Origin: Numida meleagris
Taxonomy: Eukaryota; Chordata; Aves; Galliformes; Numididae
Assembly: GCF_002078875.1 (NCBI RefSeq)
Contig: NC_034421.1
Location: 5,680,499 to 5,744,498 of the forward strand
Reading direction: 5' to 3'
Length of the DNA: 64,000 nt
The translations under genes were made by a program, and so were the position numbers. The notes beneath the pieces were generated by a model. It was not told where the DNA came from, ran no database searches, and saw only the letters and a program-made list of their open reading frames with translations. Below, one piece after another: positions 1 to 12,309 of the stretch (within the stretch, counting starts at the first letter, position 1; the number at the start of each line of letters is the position of its first letter).

Positions 1-3000
1 CAATGTAATGTGGAACTGTGTTGTCTGGGGAATGCTTTAGAGGAACCCCAGCACCCAACCGTAGAGTCCCATATGTTTTGATAAGAGACTGTTAAAGGCA
101 CACTTCTATAAACACAAGTCACATTTTGTATAGAGAGGGGCTGTAAATGTTACGTTAAAATACCTCAATTGCCTCAAAGCCGATTCATGCTCTGCAACTG
201 CCAAGAAAAAAAAAAAAAAGCAAGCCCGGGATATTTCAGCTATCTGAAGTTATTTATAATAAACTCTGACTGAACTGAACATAACGGGCCAAAAGAGCAC
301 AGGAAGCAGCGATGAAGGGTGGTAAAGCTCACACTGCAATCCATCACCCCCGCTGCAAAGCCAGTGTGCAAACAAGGCAATAGGTCTGGCTTACATCAGG
401 CAGAGCCAGGAAACGCAGGGTTAAGGTCAGCTGAACTTGGTCCTTACGTGACCCCCCGACATGACATCCAGGACCTGTTTGCCTTGGTGTGTCCCCAAGG
501 ATAGCCGCAGAGAGACGCGGAGTCCCCTTCATTCACCTCCAGCTCCTCATTGTCACAACCCCTATTAGCGCCATTAAACTGCAGGGATGGCTCAGACATA
601 TTTTAGCCTACCAAGCTTCTCTCCAACCTGTGAAAGATCAGAGGTTGCCAAGTAGTGATGCCTCAGATGTCACTCCCCTTTCTTGTGACGAGCTGGAGGC
701 TTAAATCCATCCTTCAGCTGATACTGCTGCTGACAGTGACCCATCCTGGAGAGCAGAGATGTGCTTTCAAATGCAGCGTTTAGAGCCAAAGTGACAGCTT
801 ATCAGGACAAAGTGATACGGAGCAGGAAGGGGATTGATTTTGCCTAACTGATGCCTCTTGTCTCGCTTAAGGGCAAACTCTACAGCCCTTACCAAAATGA
901 GCAGTTCTGCTAGGTCGCAATGGGACTGTGGGAATGCACAAGTGCAATAGAAGACTATCTCTCCGTGGTGGAAGCTCCCTGTACACGGAGCCCACTGGTC
1001 TCAGATAAGCAGCAACAGGAAAATATCAGAAAAGCTCACAGCAAGGCAAGATTCCCAATGACCACATAACACCCAAAGCTTTCTGTGATTTAGCTTAAGT
1101 TATTCCTTTTCCATTATCCCCAGGCTCTGCTTGTCCTCTTCAAGCCAACACTGGGGTGATCAGAAGTTCTGGAGCATTTGGAGAGCGCTGACCACATGTG
1201 GTACACAGTGTCATAAATTGGTATTCATCTCTAGTACCCATTTCTAGTGATGCTCCACGGGAGGAATTACAGCCCCAGTCTCAGCCATGACTGTCAACTT
1301 GTGTCTCCCACCTCCGCTGCATGGCCCCTTACATGTCACCTCCTTGCTTCTGGGCTTTGACTTTTTTCTTTCTTTCTGCAAGAAGATGACCTTTCCTCTC
1401 TGAAGCTCTCCAAGCCCATGATCAGCTCTTACCATGTAAGTGCTGCCCTGTAAATATTAATAACACAACAGCAAATGGGCTCCATAATTGATTGCCTGTG
1501 CACACAAGAAGCAGCTCGGTGAGCTCCATCTCCTGACAAACATACACAGGAAAGCCTCATAGGTGCTTGTCAAAAACTCAGCAGAGCTCCAAGAAAACAG
1601 CCATGACTCAGCAGGGCCTGGGAAATTTCAATAAGGGATGTGGTTAATTTTTTTTTTTATGTAAAAACAGACTAAATACAGCCTTAAGAGGACCCTCCAT
1701 TTGGCCATGGCTGAGCATAGATTTTTTCCAGGCAAACCCTGCTCCAGCAATACAGTAAGATTTCAGCTCATCTTAATGGGCGTGTGGAGCTGTGGGTTGG
1801 GGATGGAGCCATCTCACATATGCGAGAAACACTGAGACGGGATCAGAAAAATGGAGCTAATCCATAGCATGTGAGATGAGCATCTAGCCAAGTCCCCAGC
1901 CACAAAACTCTGTCCTTCTCTGCAACCCTGGCCCTCAATGACAAATTTTCTCCTAGTCGAAGCAGGCCGTGAGCATGGCAGAAGTGGTCACGGCACAGGT
2001 GTACGCCTGGAATTGCAGAAACGACATTTGAGATCACCGATAAAAGGAAAACACTGCAACCTCGTAAGAACCAGGAGGCCCTTCTGGCTTCTCTTCCATT
2101 GCCAGAGTTGACAAGAGATGAAACCAAAGCCTCCATCCAGTGGGAAGGGAGGTGAAGGAAACCCCAGCAGACTTATAGACATGGCATTTCCCAGTGCCGT
2201 TGGAAATGGATCCAAACCTCCTTCCTCGAGAGCCTATTTCATAGGACACCACCATCCCAGGGTTTGTTTCCCACCACTGGCATCTCTCCCAACCCTCTGT
2301 GCCCAGAAGTCCGAGTCCGTAAAATGAGAAAAAAAAATCAACCCAGAAAAGGAATCCAGAAGAAATAGATGGGGTATTCTTTTTTTTTTCCCCTTACAAG
2401 AGTTGCTCTGTGCGGTTCAGTCCCCCAGGCTACGAAATTCAATAAGCCCTAATGTTCCGATCGCTATAAGCCGTCTAGTCCCCACCATGCCAAAGTGGCT
2501 CAGATTTAACAACAAAATTACAGTGTACATTATACCATTACAGGCTCCGCACAAACACACTTACAAAGGGGCTTGGTAATAAGAGGCTGGGGATACACAG
2601 TGTGTTTAGGGCTAAATCCTGCTCCTGGATCCATCCCCCTTGCTGGCATTGGAGTTACCCATCCAGAACATGGGGCCAAAGAAGAAAAACGAAGTCCTGA
2701 TTTCTTTTCCAAGCCCAACTTGTTGTCCCCTGCTGAACCTCCCCTGTGCTCCTTCTCCGGTAGCGACCCAAAGTCAATGACAAAGCTCACGTAGATTCAT
2801 TATTTCAGTCCAGGACTTCCATTAATCCAAATCCATCTGAATATATCCTGGTGGACAAACCCAATCATGGAATAATCTTGTTTGCTATCGAGCTGCACAA
2901 GAAGGGCTTTCATTCCTTTGCAACAAATAAATAAATAACGCAAAGTCTGCTCTGCTAGGAACAAAAGTGTAGGTACACACAGATAAGTAGTATGTATGTA

Positions 3001-4982
3001 TGATATAGATACGTATTACATAGGCGCATTGCTTTTGTCTGTCCCTCTGCTCTTCCATCAACTGAGCCCAAAGAATTCCCATCAGCAGTACCGAATGCTG
3101 TGGTTTGCTTTGTCTCCTGTTGAGCTCTTCATCCCTCCCCACATCTGTCATTGCCAACAAGGGAAGCGTCACTTGCTGCTTCCTCTCCTAAGCCACGTCA
3201 AGGAGAAACCTGGGCTGCAGCTCCTCTGAGACAGGAGCTCTGTGCAAATTGCTGTGTTCCCAATGCAAATCTCAGAGGGCTTAAGCCCTTGCGTTAGAAC
3301 AACAGTAAATCAAAACAAACATGGGCACTGGGGGGGAACAGAAGAGTTGGGTATGCCAGTGGCCCCAGGGGACACCCAGTCCCAAGGCATCCCTGCTTGT
3401 AACGCCCACAGCTCATGGCATCCTCCAGCCTTCTGGAACGCAACAGATGTCCCAGCCACCACCTCCCATCCTTTCTGGCTGACTTTCTGCAGCAAGATTT
3501 GTGGAATCTTAGAAAAATCCGGCAAACCCTCCTCCTGCTTTGCAGGACAAGGATGGGAGCAGCAGGCGCAGAGCAGCGCCCAGCCTGAACTCACTGCCTG
3601 AAGGAACTGTGACACAGAGATGCACACACAGAGTTGTCTTATTTCTCCGGATGGCTTCCAGAGGCCTGGCTGCTGAGCAGAAATGGCAAGATACTGGTAG
3701 CATTGTGAAAGCGCACCATTTCCATCTGTCAACTGAAACAGGCAAAATTAGATCTGTGCATTTAATCCATCGCCAAAACTAGTCCGCCTGGTACAGTGCT
3801 CAGCGCACATTTTTATTAAGGGGAAGAAAGAGGAAAATGGTCTCTTACAGCTGCATCCCATCAGATCTCAGCCGCCCACCCAACTCCGAGTGACCGGCCC
3901 ATGGCCCTCAGCCCCAGTTCCCTCCCAGTTCCCCTCTACGCAGCCCAGTGGCTCCCAATTGCTGGTTCGAAAATACAGCGCGTAACCCAGTGATTTTTAG
4001 CTTTCCTGAAAATCTTAGGATTAACTATTAGGGGAGATTGCATCCTAACTTTCCCACCACCCTGAAAGCTAAACATTCACTTAAAGGTATATCTCTTTTA
4101 AAATCACAGCGCTGCTTCACCAGTGGGATTAACGGATTGGACACGAACGCCAGATGCTACCTTAAGAATTAAGGGCAAGATCTGAGCTCGAGTTCTCTTA
4201 AAACATCTGTGCAAACAGAGGTAACATATTTCTTGCATGAGCTTTAATGTTAATGGCAGAGGTTGCTGCGGCATGGTTTGGGGGCCCAGGAGGGTCGATT
4301 TCAGGGAGGAACGAGGGGTAAGAATGCAGCCCATCATGTGTTTGTGGCATGCAGACGTGGGGCTGGGGCTTTATTGGGTCTCCTCCTCATTTACGCGGGT
4401 GCAAGATTACGAGCTCAGTGCATAACCCAGGGAGAACTAATAGCAGCTCTGTCAGTGGGCACTCGTGGTGCTCCTTGTCTGCAGAAGCAATTTAAAAAAA
4501 AAAAAAAGAAAACAAACACCAACCAACCAACACAGAAACATGATTCAGAGTTAATTCACTGTAAACTAATGCGATCCCGGTTGCTCTAATGGAGTTACTC
4601 CAAACATGTCATTTAGGCACAGCCCGTCAGATAAATCTCATCTTTTGCTTCCCAGCAAGATGGGTGGATGCTGCTGGCCCCAAACCCAACATGCAGGTGA
4701 CAAAAGCCAAGGAAAAGGTAAACAGGGGCTGGCTGCAACCTGACTGGCTCTGGGAAGGTGCTGCTCAGAGCTTAAGCTCAATTATAAACCTAAGCCTACT
4801 TTTCTGTTTAAGAAAATGCACCAAAATACAGTAGAACGTCTTAGAGACAGCTAGATGGTAATTGAGAAAAGGTCTAGATACAGACCAGCCCCCAATTGCT
4901 TAAAACTCATCCGCAACATGAAGAAATAGCACTGACTCTGAGCTCTGGTCTTCTGCTCCCATTAATCAGCAGAGTTCAACTG

Positions 4983-5116
4983 GACAGCATGGCTTAGGTT
5001 GAAGGGGACCTCAAAGATCACCCAGTTCCAACCCCACTGCCATGGGCTGGCTGCCCCCCACCAGACCAGGCTGTCTAGGGCCCATCCATGGCCTCGAACA
5101 TCTCCAGAGATGGGGC
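4983..5116 (-). mobile_element. CR1 LINE fragment, 3' end, minus orientation
   Basis: Contains the reverse-complemented CR1 3' region: a word like GACCTCAAAGATCACCCAG, then CCAACCCC, the CCACCAGACCAGGCTG block and CATCTCCAGAGATGGGGC. It is about 135 bases, 5'-truncated, and lies within the intron in the same sense as the CACNA1H transcript. No open reverse-transcriptase frame remains. Confidence 0.88.
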
Positions 5117-5811
5117 AAACCCAGTGTCTCCTTTTCCAGCAAAAGATGGATTTGGCATGGAGACACGCTGGGAAAAAGACACGTGGTCTCAATGCATAAG
5201 TCAAACTTGTAAAGAAACTGCAAACTGAAACTGCACTCATTGGCTCCCACCAAATTTGAGAGGTGAGAACTCTGAAGGCAACTGAAGAACCTCACAAAGC
5301 ACAGTCTGGGATGCAGCTGGTAAGTGCCTCAAAAAGCAGCAAATGAATTGCTCTGAAGTGTTATCAATTATGGCCTGAAAATAAAAAGTAGTGTCTGTGA
5401 GATAGCTACAGTTCACAAGAAACGTGTATTAATATCTGCTGCAACAAGTCAGCGTCTCTCTCAGTAGGAAACATCCAACACGGAATAAATTCTAAAAATA
5501 TTAGCAGAAAAGGGAAAGAAAACACACTGAAAGAATCGCAATGACCGCCTGCAGTGAACTGTGGGTACAGCAAGTTGTGTGCGGATGCACAGAGTTAACT
5601 TCTGAACCACCCGGCTCTTGCAGAAGCAGGAGCGCTAAGGATGTTCAGGAATGAGGATGAAATGGGTGAGCAGAAGTTTTCTAAGCGCATTTGTAATTAA
5701 ACCTGCTCACACATACCTGGCTCGGGACAATATAGGGACAAATTTGTACTCTGACTCACTGTGCGTTTAGCCTGTAAGTAAAGCACAAATGCAGCAGGGA
5801 CAGAGATGAAT

Positions 5812-6007
5812 GACAGAATCGCTGAACTTGGAAAAGCCCTTTGAGAAGCCCAACCCAACCCGCCCCACCGTGCCCACCGACCACGGCCCTCAGTGCCACA
5901 TCTCACAGTTCTTAACACCTCCAGGGACGGTGACCCCAGCCCTCCCTGGGCAGCAGCACCAGCACCCAACTGCTCTTTTGGAGAAATCATGCCCACCATC
6001 CAACCCC
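5812..6007 (-). mobile_element. CR1 LINE fragment, 3' end, minus orientation
   Basis: Shows the CR1 signature in reverse complement: TGACAGAATC, then AAGCCCAACCCAACC, TGCCCACCGACCACG, CCTCAGTGCCACATCTC, CACCTCCAGGGACGGTGACC, TCCCTGGGCAGC and a truncated end at CCATCCAACCCC. About 195 bases, diverged and non-coding. Confidence 0.93.
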
Positions 6008-8060
6008 AGGCTGGTGGCAGTGGCTCTGCTGATGGCAGCGTGACGAGCAGCTTACAGAACGCTATGCTTTTAAAGTCAAAAATCTGATTTTATTCTCATT
6101 ATTTATATTCCTGATTCACTTTGCCCAGATGTGGCTTCTTATTTTTATTTTTTCTTTTCTCCCGGTTCTGATTCAGCTTCATTCCACCAGCCGCAATTTC
6201 ACATTTCCACTCCTGGGCACCAGCACCAGCCCCATCTGCTTCCCCTTTTTCGCACTCCTGAGCACACACAGGTGTTCCACACGCCAGCCTTCACCGCAAG
6301 ACAACACGGAAAACCCCCATCTGCTTTGCAACTATTTCTGTAATTAGCTTTCCAACCTCCCCTGTGGCAAAAGTCAACCTGAAACCAGGAACCAAGCATC
6401 CCCACGTGCCTACTGGAGCTCACAGCCACCCCAACACCGTGCTCCAGCACTAGGACTCCATGGCTCTACCTGCACCTCAGCCACACTGCATGGGGTGGGA
6501 GCTCCCACTGCTGATCTACGCTCCTGAGCTTGGCGGGGAGATGGGAACAAAGGGCATTTCACAGCCAAAAGCAAGAGCTGAGGAGTGCAGCATGGGGCAA
6601 GGGAGGCACGGATCTCGGGTGCCAACCAAGATGGTTTCAGTTGACATTAAACAGGAAGCTCAGGATTAAACTCTTGATTAGATGTACTGAGCCAACACAG
6701 AGCGCCAAAATGAGTGGAACTAAAAACACATGTGGATACGGAGCATGTTTTTAGGCGAGTCTCAATTTGCACGAGTTCTCTCCCTCGCCGTCCCTAATCG
6801 CTTGCCATTCACTGGGAGACGTTGCTGGGCGCAGCACCTGCACCTCTCCCCAACACCCCATGGGTGCTCAGCAGCTCCAGGATGGGGCCAGAAAGACAGC
6901 TGTTTGGGAACAGGTTTTTCCACAGCACGCTTCAATATTTTAACAGCAATATTTATATTCCGAGATGACAAACGATGATTAGTTCAAAGCCTCCCGTTGC
7001 ACTTGTCAGGGGATGGTCTGAATAAAGCCAGATTAGCAGCAAAGGCTTTCTGATAAAGCTCCTCACATCTGATACACGCTGGTTACAGAGCAGAACACAA
7101 GCAAATAAAGTTTGCCGAAGCGATGGGAGCTGCTCGCATCCACACCTCTGTGCGCTCCAGCACTGAGCCCCGAGCCACAAACTGCAACACTGCAGCAGCA
7201 CAGAGCCAGCACACGTTGCTCGTGCAATAAGGAATGAATCAACTGCAAGCCCCGGGTCGGAGCTGGATCCGCAGCAGCGCCCAGCAAACAGCTCGGCCCT
7301 GTCCATAGCACAGAGCTGCAGTGCGGGACCAGAGCGCCGGGCATGGATCACGTACGCTGTTTTGCACTAAATGCATTTTTTCGGCATCCAAGTGTATTTA
7401 TAGATACCTGCACCGAGGGACGGTTGGGAATAACGCGCAGGACGTTGTTGGGAATGTTGGGTTTGGCCCAAAGTGACGTCAGGGCGACCAGCAAGTGCTG
7501 CAAAGAGATGCACTTCAGAAAACAATATAATAATAATTAGGAAAAAAAAGTCAGGATCGATGCAAGCAGAGGCTCTACCAAATAGGAGAACAGAGCCAAG
7601 CCCCACAGCAACCCCGCTGGCACCGCCGAGTTCTGTAACCACTCGAGAACATAAATCACAGGAGGTTTTTTTTTCCCCCCCCCGACAAAGGCACACAGAA
7701 CTCGACCTATTATGAATCACGGAATGTTTTTATGAATCACGAACAAAGCAGCAAAGTTCCTCCAGCCTTATCGAAGCCGCGCTGCCACTTGGGGCTGTGA
7801 TGGAAAGCAGGTCCCAGCGCGGATTGCAGCCCGCTTCCCGGCCACGCACGCAGGAAGGTGCCAAGGGGCACCAAGCAGCATTCCTTGCTGCTGCTCTGGC
7901 CCCAGCGAATGCATGGAGCTGGTTGCACCCTGCCCTCCCAGCACAGCTCTGCAGCACCCAGCACCCGCGGGGAGCAGGGACACCCGGCGATGGGCACAGC
8001 GTGACTCGGCACTTCGCGGTCCCAACGTTAGCAACAGCAAAACGCAGTGTTGAAGGGAAG

Positions 8061-8077
8061 AAAATAAATAAATAAAT
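8061..8077. repeat. (AAAT)n simple repeat
   Basis: Four AAAT units in the CACNA1H intron. A shorter relative lies at 2925-2937. Confidence 0.85.
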
Positions 8078-10864
8078 CAGCTCCATACATACATAACTCG
8101 GTGCTGCTGCGGGTTGACAGCTTGGGAATAACCAGGAAAGGACCTCGCAGGGTCTCAACGCCCAAATCCTGCTCTGCACCGCACAACGTGCACACAAAGT
8201 ACACAACGTCCCACCCACGGCCCTCCATAAATAAACCCACGTAGGAGATCCAGGGCTGGAGAAATAAGTGAGTTTGCTTCCAATTATATAGCTTTTAAAA
8301 AAGAGCAAATAACGTCGGTGAGAACAGAAGGAATCACAATACAACACAACCTGACAGCGAGGAACTCAGCTTTGACCACTGCCCGTGTCACGGAGAGCTA
8401 CATCCAACCCGCGTAATTGCTCCAACCCATCATATACATGTGGATTCCTGCTTGGAGCGGGGTTTGGAGATAACCCTGAGCTTGGAAGGAGATTCCTGAG
8501 CTGCAGTCACGGCTTCTGAGAGCCCAACGCCTGCACAACACAATGCACAAACACAGTTTGACAACAATCAGCCGCTCAGCACCACGGCGCAAACCAGACC
8601 CGGAGCGAGCCCTGGCGTCCTGCTCCTGTGATTAAACTTTAATGGTCACAACTCTCTGATTATCGCTCCCACGTGTGAAAAATCAGCTCCGTGCGCATCT
8701 TCTGCTCTCTGTTGTCTGCAAAGTTTGTTGCTTTTGTTAATATGCAAGCATGCGTTTTTGGGGAGGGGGAAATAGGAGGCAGTGGGAGGGGGGGAGGGCA
8801 GTGAGATTTTTCCAGGTTTTTCCTAACGCTTCCAAATGGAGCACAGCCACTGACCCCACAGCCATGCACCCCCTGCCCGCTGCCCCAGTTCCCAAAGCAC
8901 AGCCCTGGGGTGGGTGCGTGCCTCCAGCCCGGCACGCTCCGGGCCCCGTAAGCTGATCCTGGCCCCACCTGTCCCCCCAAGGACCGGGCAGGGGCTTTTT
9001 TTAGCTGCTCCTAAGCCTGGCAGCAGCCCCCTCCTGCTTAAGCTGCAGAGAGAACCATGCTTCTGGCTGAGCCGCGTGGGATTCCACCTGCTCCGGGGCA
9101 CAGGTCTGCGCTATCTCTGCTGACGACAAATATTCCGAGCGGCTGGGCTGCTTTCGCAGTTCAAGTGATGTGGGATTGACAAGGGCTCGCCCTAAGCCAG
9201 GAGATGCACTCGGCAGCACTCCTCGTGCTGCGGCGGCAATTCTTTTTAGGATGCTCCTGCACCCAGCTCTGTGGTGCCGGCCCCAGGGATGTGGCTCTGC
9301 CAGGAGGACGCCGTGGGGCTGCCAACATGGGCTCAGCAGGAAGCAGACCCCAGTCACACAGGATTTGAGGCATGCAGGGCAGACAGACAATTCAGCAGCA
9401 CAGGGGTAAATGAAGGCTTTCTGCGTGGCAGCGTGCAAGTTTTGGAGTAGGAACATCATAGAGGAAATGAACCCCACACTGGGAAATACCCCATGAGCTG
9501 GGGAGAGGGGGGATACGGGCAATAGGGGCACAGAGGGACACGTTCCCCGGAATCCCCAGTCACAAAGAGAGCAAAGGACAACAGAAAGCATCACTGAAGG
9601 AGGAAGCCTGCTTTACAGAAAGCTTTAACACTTCCCAGAGGAGTACAGACCTCAGACTCAGATTTTAAGAGCTCCACAGTTACAATTCTTTCTGCAACAG
9701 AGGGAGATTTTAACGCAAACCTGAAGCTCATTATCACGCTTTATGGATCTGCGCTTTTGCGTAGGCAGAAGAGGCACCACAACTGCACGGCTGGCCAGGA
9801 GCCCCCTGGTGCTTCCAACCTCTGCTTCAAGTTACTTTCTTTCCCCTGGGACAACACTGGGGGGGGGGGGATCTCGGTCCTCATGGGGGGACCTCAGCCC
9901 TCTTCACATCTCTCCAAGTTTCCCAGCCCTCAGCAGTGGCATCCATCCCCAGGATGCCCGATTCCACCACGCACGCGGCCCCGGTTCCCGATGCGATGCA
10001 CATCTCGATGTTGCCCCACACAGCTTCTGAAAGCACAGCCAGCAGCACCGCGAGCACTCTCGCCAAGAAACTTAAGGGCTGACACATTATTCTCACTGCA
10101 ACACATGGGACTAGCGGTGAGCAGGAGGAGAGAGAAGGGGAAAAATCCCAGCCAGGAGCACGGCCCCTGTCACAAGCATTGTTCTCCTCCAGCCAAAACA
10201 TGCCAGCACCGACAGCAGTAATGCTGAAGAAGGGGCTTATGAGATTTTCTTAGATTTCTGCCTCGCTATGAAGCAACCGTCACAGTTTCCATCTGATATG
10301 ATGTCGTGTGGGTTAAGTTTTATGAAGGAATTCACTCACCCTCACAGATGCTGCGACCTAAAGTTCTGCCCGACAATAAGAGCGCAGCCTCACCAAAACA
10401 AGTGCACCTGGACCCACTTCCCTAGAATGCTGCTGGCTTGGGGGTGACGCTGCTCTGCTTCCTATCAGCTGTGGGTTAATTTGGCAGCACCTGTGCATGG
10501 AAGGTGCTGAGCCCAGAGCAGTGCTCCGGAGCAAGCTGCTGCCAGAGCCCAGGGAGAGGCTTCGCCCTCCTTTGGCCCCCAAAGTTTTGAAAGCAGATTA
10601 TCTACTTTGTGGGAATGGCTCTGCCTCGGATACGAGAGGAACGCAGTCCCCTCGAGGAACGGGTATTTCTCTTCTTTACTTACGGAACCATTCTCCACAT
10701 TTAATGTTTACAGGGCCGAAGCATCACTGTGCAGAGCTCCTGTGCGTTTATTCTCCCTTCGATTCACACACAGCCCCGTGCCCTTCTTGCAAAACCGCAA
10801 AGCAGAAATCTCTCCGTGCAAGTTCACGTGAACCCAGCTGAAACGAGGGGAAGCTCAAGGCCAT

Positions 10865-10885
10865 AAAAAAAAAAAAAAAAAAAAA
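10865..10885 (+). repeat. A21 homopolymer
   Basis: Twenty-one consecutive A bases in the intron. I looked for a processed-gene insertion ending here but saw no matching gene body and no target-site duplication. It is more likely a simple low-complexity tract. Confidence 0.9.
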
Positions 10886-11029
10886 CCATGGGCTTTTCCC
10901 TCCAAGGATTTCTCCTGCTAACGGATTAAGGCAGCGTCCTGGGGAGGGTTGTGCAATTCCTCCTAATGACACCGCTCACCCGGCGGTGTTGCTGTGGAAA
11001 GCAGTGATCTCAGATGCGCACGGGTTTCT

Positions 11030-11215
11030 TTGGTTAACTGAAGGGAGATCAATACTAACGGTATTAATAAATAATGCTTTTAATAGCGGCGGCAGGATGC
11101 AGGCAGCGAGCTGCAGGCAGGTACCGGGGTAGAGGTAAAAGCATTAATTATCTGCACAATGTCAATGCTTCTGAGCTGACGTGCGGAGCACAGCTAAAAG
11201 CTCACTTCTGAAGAT
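11030..11215. promoter_or_regulatory. Candidate conserved non-coding block in the CACNA1H intron
   Basis: AT-rich words (GGTATTAATAAATAATGC, AAAAGCATTAATTATCTGCAC) alternate with a GC-rich centre and there is no repeat homology. It lies about 0.8-1.0 kb downstream of the start-codon exon. Homeodomain-type TAAT cores occur several times. Called on composition only; conservation is untested. Confidence 0.25.
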
Positions 11216-11785
11216 CACCAAGACAAGACTGACAACTCTCTGCTTTCACGCAGGCATTTCGGGTAAAATTCAATTTTCCGTATGTCACAACTGAAAGGAA
11301 CAGACTGCTCTTTCTTATTTAACGTTAATAAACTGGGTAAAGGACACAGGAGACGGGGGAAGACGCAGAGCTTTGCCTTCCCTCCTCCTTCCCTGCCTGC
11401 AAGTTGCAAAAGAACAAAAGCTGAGGGGAGTTTTCGGGAGCAACGTGTGTGCCCTCCCAAAACTCCGATCCGCTCCATTTTTCTGCCACGAGAAAGCGCA
11501 CATGCACTCCAAGCTCTTATATAAACAGCAAAAGGGTCAGCGCCTGTCTGAAATTCCCCACCGCCTCTCAGATAAATACGAGGTCGCCTATAAACTTCTC
11601 TCCCTCCCACCCCGACTGGGAGAGAAGTGAAGTTGAAGGGTTTTCCCCCCCTCTTGCGGGTGGCAGCTCGCTGCTGTCCCCATCCCTGTGACGCTGGAGC
11701 ACCTCGTCCCACTGCCCCGTACTGGGTGACACTGGTGAAGCCGAAGACCTCACCGTGTTCCTCCCCAAGGCAGTGGGTTGCACAT

Positions 11786-11788
<3 letters not shown>

Positions 11789-11826
<38 letters not shown>
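11789..11826. repeat. (AC)19 microsatellite
   Basis: Thirty-eight bases of uninterrupted AC dinucleotides, ending in ACACACGTGT. It lies in the CACNA1H AT-AC intron, 217 bases downstream of its donor (TG repeat in transcript sense). Alternating purine-pyrimidine DNA of this length can adopt Z-form and is usually length-polymorphic. Confidence 0.98.
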
Positions 11827-11829
<3 letters not shown>

Positions 11830-12032
11830 TCCCACTCTTGCAATGAGGGGGTGCAGACTCGCATCCTCCTCCTGGAAACAGGGTCGAGGGCAGAGCAGAG
11901 AGGGGACCACAGGGACCCCAGGGCTCCGAGCATCCCTGGGCACTGGGATGCAGAACCCCGGTGGAGCGCTCCGGGCACGGGAGGGGGCTCCGGGGGTGGG
12001 ATGGGGACGGTGTGGGGTGCGGTGTCTCCCGG

Positions 12033-12043
12033 GGAAAGGATAT
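12033..12043 (-). promoter_or_regulatory. CACNA1H: U12-type AT-AC 5' splice site
   Basis: On the minus strand the exon is followed directly by ATATCCTTTCC. The first nine bases match the U12-dependent AT-AC donor consensus ATATCCTTT exactly. There is no usable GT donor in the next tens of bases after the conserved Cys-Asn-Pro codons. Voltage-gated sodium and calcium channel genes are known to keep minor-spliceosome introns at conserved positions. The intron would therefore be removed by the minor spliceosome. The matching acceptor and branch point (TTCCTTAAC type) were not found in the 12 kb available. Confidence 0.82.
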
Positions 12044-12309
12044 GGGTTACAGACCAGCCTGAGGCACCAGCTGCGCGGGCGGGTGGTTTGCTTGAGGCAG
12101 AAGAAAGCGGTGGGTGCCAGCGCCGGGTAAGGCACCTGCTCCTCCTCCTCGGAGGCCAGGTCGGGCGGCGGGTCGCGGCCGGGGGAACCTCCGGGAGTGG
12201 AGCCGGCATCGTCCAGGGGCTGCTCGGTGGGGCGGCGGGGCGGCACGGTGATGGGCACCCGCACCTCGCCGCCGGCCGGGCGCGGCTCTCGGCTCTCGCC
12301 ATCACTCAT
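12044..12309 (-). CDS. CACNA1H: T-type voltage-gated calcium channel alpha-1H (Cav3.2), first coding exon, partial
   Basis: Encodes the cytoplasmic N-terminus of a low-voltage-activated plasma-membrane calcium channel. The exon gives residues 1-88 plus two bases of codon 89. Residues 1-58 are low-complexity and rich in Pro, Gly and acidic residues, with EVRVP at 15-19 and an acidic EEEEQ run at 54-58. Residues 59-89 (VPYPALAP, then [20 protein letters not shown]) are the conserved stretch just before the first transmembrane helix. EVRVP, the acidic run before VPYPALA, and [16 protein letters not shown] fit Cav3.2 better than Cav3.1 or Cav3.3 as I recall those proteins. The human segment is about ten residues longer. 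The start codon was chosen because it follows ACC (good Kozak context), is the first ATG after the acceptor, and gives the family N-terminus. The reading continues upstream without a stop but only through intron 1. The next exon, expected to begin with the Trp-Phe that precedes helix IS1, was not found in the window. Identity of the family is near certain; H over I or G is strong. Confidence 0.93.

Larger units (their letters stand above)
1..12043 (-). other. CACNA1H: 5' part of the long AT-AC intron of CACNA1H
   Basis: Everything downstream of the donor on the minus strand is read as intron, and the acceptor lies outside the window. I looked for the following exon (a helix IS1 segment with a Leu-Asn-Cys-Val-Thr-Leu-Gly type core) and for further channel exons and saw none. 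The stretch holds two CR1 fragments (4983-5116, 5812-6007), A-runs near 201-218 and 4494-4507, short AAAT repeats (2925-2937, 8061-8077), an A21 run at 10865-10885, a T9C9 run at 7666-7683, G-rich DNA at 8760-8798 and an AC microsatellite. Open frames here, up to about 200 codons, show no family resemblance. Confidence 0.8.

Noticed and set aside
400..440. Possible U12 branch point and acceptor (CCTTAAC on the minus strand)
   Set aside because: The match is partial and it is not followed by an AC or AG acceptor with a Trp-Phe-type channel exon.
7730..8347. 205-codon minus-strand frame
   Set aside because: No recognisable domain, mixed low-complexity composition, lies inside the CACNA1H intron.
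9001..9594. 197-codon minus-strand frame
   Set aside because: No family resemblance; intronic and without a credible exon structure.
10490..10515. Possible RE1 element around GGTGCTGAG
   Set aside because: Only one half resembles the consensus and the spacing to any second half is wrong.
10400..10885. Processed pseudogene ending in the A21 run
   Set aside because: No recognisable coding body upstream and no target-site duplication seen.
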